A DNA stretch of 9,949 bases from Nitrososphaerota archaeon. Its GTDB lineage: Archaea; Thermoproteota; Bathyarchaeia; Bathyarchaeales; Bathycorpusculaceae. The translations under genes were made by a program, and so were the position numbers. The notes under the pieces are model-generated. The model saw nothing but the letters and a program-made list of their open reading frames with translations, was not told where the DNA came from and did no database searches. Of the stretch, positions 6,374-9,949 are shown piece by piece (the first letter of the stretch is position 1; each line of letters opens with the position of its first letter). The stretch lies in NCBI GenBank assembly GCA_031283385.1, contig JAITBW010000020.1, positions 1 to 9,949 of the forward strand, in the 5' to 3' direction.

Positions 6374-7126
6374 ATGGTTGTTATAATTGACATAATTGAA
6401 AAACCCAAACTCAACGACCCAATACTAATTGAAGGTCTGCCGGGCATTGGATTTGTAGCTAACATTGCGTCTTTACATTTAATTAAGGAATTGGGAGCTA
6501 AAATGTTTGCTCGAATAATTACGTCAAGTTTTCAAGATTTTGCAGTAACCACTCAAGACGGTAGTATGCATTCGCCTATCAATGAGCTTTACTATGTCAA
6601 GCAGGCAAATGGCGGCAGGGATTTGATTATTTGGTATGGTAATACTCAAGCTTTAACAACTGTTGGGCAGTATGAGTTATGTGGTAAAGTGTTGAATTTT
6701 GTGCGAGATTTAGGTTGTAATTTTGTTATTTCAATTGGTGGTTTTAAGAAAGAGGAGATACAGCAGGTTCCGGGTATTTATAGTACTGCGACGGATCTTG
6801 ATACTATGAAAACTGTTTTAGATCTGGGTACTAAAGTTATGGTTGGGAATGTTTTTGGTATTGCGGGTATAAGTATTGGTCTTGCCAAGTTGTATGACAT
6901 GAAGGGTTTCTCTTTGCTTGTTGATACGCCGGGTATGAATCCTGATGTGAATGCTGCGCGTTATGCGTTGTTAATGTTGTTTGAGTTTTTAAGTTTCAAA
7001 GTTGATCTTGATAATATTGAGCAGACGTGTGAAGAAATTAAGCAGGTGCTTGAAGTTTTTGGGTTAACTAAAAATGTTCCAGAAGAAAAGAAGAAAGAGG
7101 AGCAGCAATTACGCTGGTTCATTTAA
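6374..7126 (+). CDS. PAC2 family protein, proteasome assembly chaperone/activator-like
   Basis: 250 residues of the PAC2 superfamily, which includes archaeal PbaA/PbaB and eukaryotic PAC1/PAC2. Signatures are PILIEGLPGIGFVANIAS (16-33), the WYGNTQ and QYELCGKVLNF region in the middle, FVISIGGFKKEE, NVFGIAGISIGLAKLYDMKG, and LVDTPGMNPDVNAARYALL near 182-200. A charged helix follows and the protein ends in LRWFI. PbaB uses a C-terminal HbYX motif to dock on the 20S proteasome; the terminal Trp-Phe-Ile here resembles that with Phe in place of Tyr. It therefore probably helps to assemble or activate the 20S proteasome, although PAC2 proteins of other function exist. The ATG follows GAAAGG by about 11 nt. 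Confidence 0.85.
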   Translation: MVVIIDIIEKPKLNDPILIEGLPGIGFVANIASLHLIKELGAKMFARIITSSFQDFAVTTQDGSMHSPINELYYVKQANGGRDLIIWYGNTQALTTVGQYELCGKVLNFVRDLGCNFVISIGGFKKEEIQQVPGIYSTATDLDTMKTVLDLGTKVMVGNVFGIAGISIGLAKLYDMKGFSLLVDTPGMNPDVNAARYALLMLFEFLSFKVDLDNIEQTCEEIKQVLEVFGLTKNVPEEKKKEEQQLRWFI

Positions 7127-7143
7127 TTTTTATTTATTGTTTT
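7127..7143 (+). terminator. T-rich terminator of PAC2
   Basis: T-rich sequence (TTTTTATTTATTGTTTT) begins directly after the PAC2 stop codon, in the 22-bp gap to the convergent Sm-like gene. It reads as an archaeal oligo-T terminator for the plus strand. Confidence 0.45.
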
Positions 7144-7148
7144 CACTG

Positions 7149-7571
7149 TTAAGCTTTTGTTTCACTAATGAATAGGTCATATACTCTTTGCACTCTCTCG
7201 GCGGCTGGTCCGGAACCTTCAGTGATGCCGTGGTCGGTTAATTTCACTTTTTCCATTACCCAAATAAATCCTTGATCTTCGTAGAGTTTAACCATTCTTG
7301 GGAATACTTTTTCTAGTCGCTGTGCAAGGGCTTTAAGATCAAATGATTTCTCTGCAGAAGAAAGCTGTGCAACTGTGCAACCGTTTAGAAATATGCGGTT
7401 TACTATGTTACCGCTTTCATCTTTTACATCCGCTAACACCAAACTTAGGTTATCTGGGTTAATACCGATTAGAGTGCCTGTGAAACTTTTACCGTTAATA
7501 GTCGTTACTGAAACAATTTTTTCGGCTAATGCTGCAATTTCTGTAAAATATTTTCTTTGCGCTACAGACAC
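7149..7571 (-). CDS. Sm-like (Lsm) RNA-binding protein with C-terminal extension
   Basis: 140 residues. The N-terminal half is an Sm fold: Sm1 motif over about 18-49 (KIVSVTTINGKSFTGTLIGI, then NPDNLSLVLADV) and Sm2 over 58-70 (NRIFLNGCTVAQL). Sm proteins form six- or seven-membered rings that bind U-rich RNA. The C-terminal half (FDLKALAQRLEKVFPRMVKL and a VMEKVKLTDHGITEGSGPAAER region) is not part of the minimal Sm fold. It resembles the extra domain of the archaeal SmAP3-like group, which is longer than the 75-80 residue SmAP1. The start is GTG, supported by a strong GGAG ribosome binding site 9 nt upstream. It is a single gene converging on PAC2. The exact RNA partners are unknown. Confidence 0.85.
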   Translation of the reverse strand: MSVAQRKYFTEIAALAEKIVSVTTINGKSFTGTLIGINPDNLSLVLADVKDESGNIVNRIFLNGCTVAQLSSAEKSFDLKALAQRLEKVFPRMVKLYEDQGFIWVMEKVKLTDHGITEGSGPAAERVQRVYDLFISETKA

Positions 7572-7579
7572 ACGTTATA

Positions 7580-7587
7580 TCTCCTTT
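7580..7587 (-). promoter_or_regulatory. strong Shine-Dalgarno of the Sm-like gene
   Basis: The minus strand reads AAAGGAGA and lies 8-9 nt before the GTG at 7571. It fixes the non-ATG start and is one of the few clear ribosome binding sites in this window. Confidence 0.7.
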
Positions 7588-7720
7588 AACGTGCAAAAAT
7601 TACATACACATATTTATCTTTAAGCAAAAGCAAATAAGCAAATAAACATGTTAAACATTAAAAAACGGAATGTAACAAGTTTCAATATACGGCTAAACAG
7701 TTTTTCAGTCAGTTAATCAA

Positions 7721-7748
7721 AATTAATTAATCAATCAATTAATTAATC
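7721..7748. repeat. seven tandem AATT/AATC tetranucleotides
   Basis: The plus strand reads as seven uninterrupted AATY units: AATT, AATT, AATC, AATC, AATT, AATT, AATC. The tract ends 18 bp before the ATG of the small Cys/His protein and covers the place where its TATA box would be if the mRNA is leaderless. Confidence 0.7.
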
Positions 7749-7766
7749 AGAGCATACTTTGTTGAA

Positions 7767-7967
7767 ATGATAAGAATGGTTAGTGCTGAAAAAGCAGACA
7801 ACACCAACGATAGTGTAGATGAGCAAGAAGTTACGCGATTGCCCTGTGGATGCGTCTATCAGGATACTAGTTGGATGTTAATGCGAATAAATGAGTGCGC
7901 ATATCATCATAGAAGAAGAACAAGGAAAAGACCATATAGACCAAAAGCTGAGTGCGTTAGACCATAA
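7767..7967 (+). CDS. small Cys/His protein, probably zinc-binding
   Basis: 66 residues. After an acidic N-terminus comes LPCGCVYQD with Cys27 and Cys29, then INECAYHHRRRTRKRPYRPK with Cys44, His47 and His48, and a strongly basic tail. The spacing C-x-C-x14-C-x2-H suggests one zinc site; the basic tail would suit nucleic acid binding. I do not recognise a named family. No ribosome binding site precedes the ATG, and the AT-rich tract just upstream could act as a TATA element for a leaderless mRNA. A second in-frame ATG three codons on is an alternative start. The next gene has its own TATA box right after this stop, so the two need not share a transcript. Confidence 0.55.
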   Translation: MIRMVSAEKADNTNDSVDEQEVTRLPCGCVYQDTSWMLMRINECAYHHRRRTRKRPYRPKAECVRP

Positions 7968-7976
7968 CTAAAAGAA

Positions 7977-7985
7977 GTATATAAC
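7977..7985 (+). promoter_or_regulatory. TATA box for the UPF0104/MprF-like gene
   Basis: GTATATAAC with purine-rich sequence before it (possible BRE). Transcription would start near 8005-8010, giving a leader of about 40 nt before the ATG at 8047. Confidence 0.5.
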
Positions 7986-8046
7986 TTTGGCTATTTTTCA
8001 GTATTTTACATAAAAGCATTTAACTTACTATATTATTTTTAACGTT

Positions 8047-9198
8047 ATGCTTAATCAAACAGTACAGCGTGATGAAGGAAAAAAAGCAAGGTCATCTAAA
8101 TTTTTAAAAATTTTTCTTCAGATAATAGTTATAGTTATAATGTTTGCAGTACTATTATGGTATATATCCTCATCTCAAACAGATGATGGCTTGTCATTAT
8201 TTGAGGTATTAAAGAGCATTAAAATTGGATATTTGGCACTTGCTTTTCTTATGTACTTTGGAATAAATGTTTTATTTGCATTTCGACTGCAAAGAGTTCT
8301 AGCTAAAGATAACATAAAAACTTCATTTAGAAAAACTTTACTCGCCCAGTACGCAGGCATGCTAACAAGCGACTTTACCCCTGGACGCTCAGGATACATG
8401 CTAACTCCTGTCTACTTAAGAGACCAAAATATACCAACATCAAAAAGCCTCTCCACCATATTAGGCATACAAACAATAGAATTCCTCATAAAAGTAGCAG
8501 GCGGCATAGGCGCAGTAATCTATCTAGTCAAATTCGTTCCAACAGCAACATGGAATGAAATGTTCCCACAAACAATAGCAGGTATAAACGTAGGCATATT
8601 AATCGCCGGCTTTGGCATAGGTCTAATGCTCCTAGGAGCTATAGTTCTAGCACTTTTTACTTGGTCAAAAAAAGCCATAAACATATTTAACAAAATCGCA
8701 AACATACGCTTCATAAAAAGATTCACAGGTGGCTTAATAGGTAAACTTGAAGAATACAAAGAAAGCGCGCATAGCACCAAAAAAGCCATCCCAGAAATAC
8801 TAGCCCTAACACTATTATGTTGGATACTAAAAGGATTTGAATGGTGGTTCTTAGGCTTAGCCTTTGGAATAACCACTGTACCCTGGATAGCGTTCTTCCT
8901 AATACACCCACTAGTTACAGCATTAGCATTTATACCCATAATACCCGCAGGGCTAGGAGTACAAGAAATAGGAATAACAGGCATACTAGGCTTACTAGGC
9001 GTCCCACTAGTCACAGCAGGCGCATTTGCCATAATCGCACGTATACTATTAATCATTGAAGACCTAATAGGACTACCGCAAATCGTAAAATCAACAAGCC
9101 TACTCTTCACACGCAAAAAACCACAAGAAGACACAACGACAACAAACCCCACAATCACTACTACACAAGAAACACCCCAAGATAACAACAACAGCTAA
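8047..9198 (+). CDS. UPF0104 / MprF-transmembrane-domain (flippase-like) membrane protein
   Basis: 383 residues with several membrane segments: about 20-40, 60-79, 139-162, 177-205, 251-275, 279-300 and 305-337. Family motifs are SDFTPGRSGY near 108-117 (the conserved Pro-Gly-Arg) and IPAGLGVQEIG near 299-309. The family is the integral membrane part of lysylphosphatidylglycerol synthase (MprF), where it flips lipids; stand-alone archaeal members are of unknown substrate. The soluble aminoacyl transferase domain of MprF is absent, so lysyl-PG synthesis is not expected. The C-terminal tail after 355 is rich in Thr, Gln and Asn, which is unusual and may be an exposed linker. The last 870 bases are markedly A+C-rich on the coding strand. 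It has its own TATA box and is followed by tRNA-Val on the other strand. Confidence 0.85.
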   Translation: MLNQTVQRDEGKKARSSKFLKIFLQIIVIVIMFAVLLWYISSSQTDDGLSLFEVLKSIKIGYLALAFLMYFGINVLFAFRLQRVLAKDNIKTSFRKTLLAQYAGMLTSDFTPGRSGYMLTPVYLRDQNIPTSKSLSTILGIQTIEFLIKVAGGIGAVIYLVKFVPTATWNEMFPQTIAGINVGILIAGFGIGLMLLGAIVLALFTWSKKAINIFNKIANIRFIKRFTGGLIGKLEEYKESAHSTKKAIPEILALTLLCWILKGFEWWFLGLAFGITTVPWIAFFLIHPLVTALAFIPIIPAGLGVQEIGITGILGLLGVPLVTAGAFAIIARILLIIEDLIGLPQIVKSTSLLFTRKKPQEDTTTTNPTITTTQETPQDNNNS

Positions 9199-9231
9199 CC
9201 AGATAAAAGAAACAGAAATAAGCAAGAAGGC

Positions 9232-9308
9232 TGGTGGACCGTACCGGATTTGAACCGGTGATCTTCGCCGTGTGAAGGCGACGTCCTAGCCAACTAGACT
9301 AACGGTCC
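9232..9308 (-). tRNA. tRNA-Val (CAC), CCA encoded
   Basis: It folds as a complete cloverleaf on the minus strand: acceptor GGACCGT/ACGGTCC, D stem GTC/GAC, anticodon stem TCGCC/GGCGA with loop TTCACAC (anticodon CAC), T stem ACCGG/CCGGT with loop TTCAAAT, and discriminator A at 9235. The final CCA is encoded at 9232-9234. No intron is present. It reads valine codon GTG. Confidence 0.96.
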
Positions 9309-9334
9309 AATTAAAAACTGAATACATAACTCCC

Positions 9335-9344
9335 TTTCATAAAG
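9335..9344 (-). promoter_or_regulatory. possible TATA box for tRNA-Val
   Basis: CTTTATGAAA on the minus strand is centred about 30 bp before the mature tRNA 5' end, the expected place for an archaeal tRNA promoter. Confidence 0.35.
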
Positions 9345-9457
9345 CCTTCCCCCTTATCACCAAATAAACAACAACACAAACCAAGAATACTTGAAAAAAT
9401 ACATCAAACATAAACAGAAAAACCAACATTTTTACGTTAACAACTACCCATCTTTAA

Positions 9458-9571
9458 ATCTATACCGAAATAACAGTAAACAAACAATATGAAGCGGTAA
9501 CACTATTAGAACAGGGCTTTGAATGGGTATACGTAAAGGAAAACTTAATATTCTTAAGAAAACGTAAATGA
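9458..9571 (+). pseudogene. C-terminal remnant of an archaeal tyrosine integrase
   Basis: The 37 codons before a TGA read IYTEITVNKQYEAVTLLEQG, then FEWVYVKENL and IFLRKRK. Archaeal tyrosine integrases commonly have IYT(Q/H)L around the catalytic Tyr and end in a stretch like 'EAxxLLExGFEYV...FRKRK', which this resembles closely. The Tyr of IYTEI would be the catalytic residue. The same frame has TAA directly before Ile (HL-stop-I), and the other conserved parts (Arg and His-x-x-Arg boxes) are not visible upstream. The linker that usually follows the Tyr is also shortened. It is therefore a decayed fragment rather than a gene. It sits between two tRNA genes, the usual place for such elements. 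The family call is from memory of the motif and is moderate. Confidence 0.55.
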
Positions 9572-9636
9572 TAACGCTCTCAGTTTACAACGGTACATCC
9601 AATGTTCCGAGGTAAAGAAAAAGCACGTAAAAACGT

Positions 9637-9713
9637 GCCGAGGTAGCTCAGCCTGGGAGAGCGCTCGGCTGAAGACCGAGTTGTCGCATGTTCAAACCCT
9701 GCCCTCGGCACCA
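9637..9713 (+). tRNA. tRNA-Phe (GAA), CCA encoded
   Basis: Cloverleaf on the plus strand: acceptor GCCGAGG/CCTCGGC, D stem GCTC/GAGC, anticodon stem CTCGG/CCGAG with loop CTGAAGA (anticodon GAA), variable loop TTGTC, T stem GCATG/CCTGC with loop TTCAAAC, discriminator A at 9710 and encoded CCA at 9711-9713. The T stem has one T-C mismatch (9689 with 9699). I see no clear TATA box 25-30 bp upstream. Confidence 0.94.
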
Positions 9714-9737
9714 CACCATACTTTTGGAATATACCAT

Positions 9738-9745
9738 AGGAGGAG
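9738..9745 (+). promoter_or_regulatory. Shine-Dalgarno of the secreted protein gene
   Basis: AGGAGGAG lies 11 nt before the ATG at 9757 and 4 nt before another ATG at 9750. The one at 9750 opens a frame that lacks a signal peptide and stops at 9902, so the start at 9757 is preferred. Confidence 0.55.
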
Positions 9746-9756
9746 TGGAATGAAAA

Positions 9757-9949
9757 ATGAGGTACATCAAAAAGTTTTCAACAATTCTTTTGTTGGTAGC
9801 ACTAATAGGCTTTTTTGCAGCATTGCCCATCACTTATGCAGCAACTTCAAAATCAAATCAAGAAGAAGCCTTATCATTTGTAACAAACGTAATTCCCTTT
9901 GATACCACAAAATACGACATTACGCTGACCAACCACATAAATGATCCGC
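9757..9949 (+). CDS. secreted protein, N-terminal part (cut by window edge)
   Basis: 64 codons are visible and the frame is open to the right edge. The N-terminus is a typical signal peptide: MRYIKKFS, a hydrophobic core TILLLVALIGFFAALPI, and a likely cleavage after TYA (about residue 28). The mature part starts ATSKSNQEEA and includes FVTNVIPFDTTKYDITLTNH. Exported proteins with similar 'D(T/I)xKYxITLT' starts are common in Bathyarchaeia (from memory), but I cannot give a function. It would be exported by Sec and act at or outside the cell surface. It lies 44 bp after tRNA-Phe, and could be read from the same promoter. Confidence 0.7.
   Translation, partial: MRYIKKFSTILLLVALIGFFAALPITYAATSKSNQEEALSFVTNVIPFDTTKYDITLTNHINDP

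Larger units (their letters stand above)
9309..9636. other. spacer between two tRNA genes
   Basis: It contains the tRNA-Val promoter, the integrase remnant (9458-9571) and, at 9604-9614, a near copy of the first bases of tRNA-Phe. The part from 9345 to 9457 is A+C-rich with stops in all plus frames, and I recognise nothing in it. No second copy of a tRNA 3' end (classical att repeat) is visible. Confidence 0.5.

Noticed and set aside
8520..9191. 223-codon minus-strand open frame
   Set aside because: It is a shadow of the membrane protein gene, which carries the clear family motifs on the plus strand.
9623..9638. Inverted repeat GCACG-N6-CGTGC touching the tRNA-Phe 5' end
   Set aside because: A 5-bp stem is expected by chance in this length of sequence and its right arm is partly the tRNA itself.
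9681..9902. 73-codon frame that starts inside tRNA-Phe
   Set aside because: It overlaps the tRNA and the signal-peptide gene in another frame; its product shows no domain.
1..9949. CRISPR array, insertion sequence, rRNA, replication origin
   Set aside because: I looked for regular spaced repeats, transposase motifs, terminal inverted repeats and rRNA-like stretches and saw none.

Overview
The window looks like a chromosomal segment of a low-GC archaeon, most likely a member of the Bathyarchaeia (inference). The evidence is the set of archaeal families: class I (archaeal-type) CCA-adding enzyme, UPF0200, UPF0201, PAC2 proteasome chaperone and a two-domain Sm-like protein. TATA boxes lie about 25-30 bp before likely transcription starts, and GTG/TTG starts and weak or absent ribosome binding sites are common. 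No plasmid, phage or defence system is intact here.

Layout, left to right. The left edge cuts the N-terminus of dihydroxy-acid dehydratase (ilvD, minus, TTG start). A 340-bp gap holds a poly-T terminator and one doubtful 31-codon ORF. A tightly overlapping minus-strand operon follows, transcribed as UPF0200 P-loop kinase-like, UPF0201 RNA-binding-like and MBL-fold nuclease. A 434-bp divergent spacer contains a perfect 10-bp hairpin with a G-tract loop. Then come thpR and cca on the plus strand (15 bp apart). A tandem SIS-domain protein (minus) converges on cca. A PAC2 protein (plus) diverges from it over a palindromic TATA box. An Sm-like protein (minus) converges on PAC2. Next are a 66-residue Cys/His protein and a UPF0104/MprF-type membrane protein (plus), tRNA-Val(CAC) (minus), a decayed C-terminal piece of a tyrosine integrase, tRNA-Phe(GAA) (plus), and the start of a secreted protein cut by the right edge.

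Functionally, the left two thirds is dominated by RNA metabolism: CCA addition to tRNA, a 2H phosphoesterase that acts on 2',3'-cyclic phosphate RNA ends, an MBL nuclease, an RNA-binding-like fold and an Sm-like protein. The right end is an old integration locus beside tRNA genes.

The points most worth a second look are the integrase relic and the partial copy of the tRNA-Phe 5' end beside it, the hairpin with a potential two-tier quadruplex loop, the HbYX-like tail of PAC2, the UPF0200/UPF0201/MBL operon, and sharp alternation of A+C-rich and G+T-rich blocks that flips within genes and at a convergent gene junction. I saw no convincing new multi-gene system.
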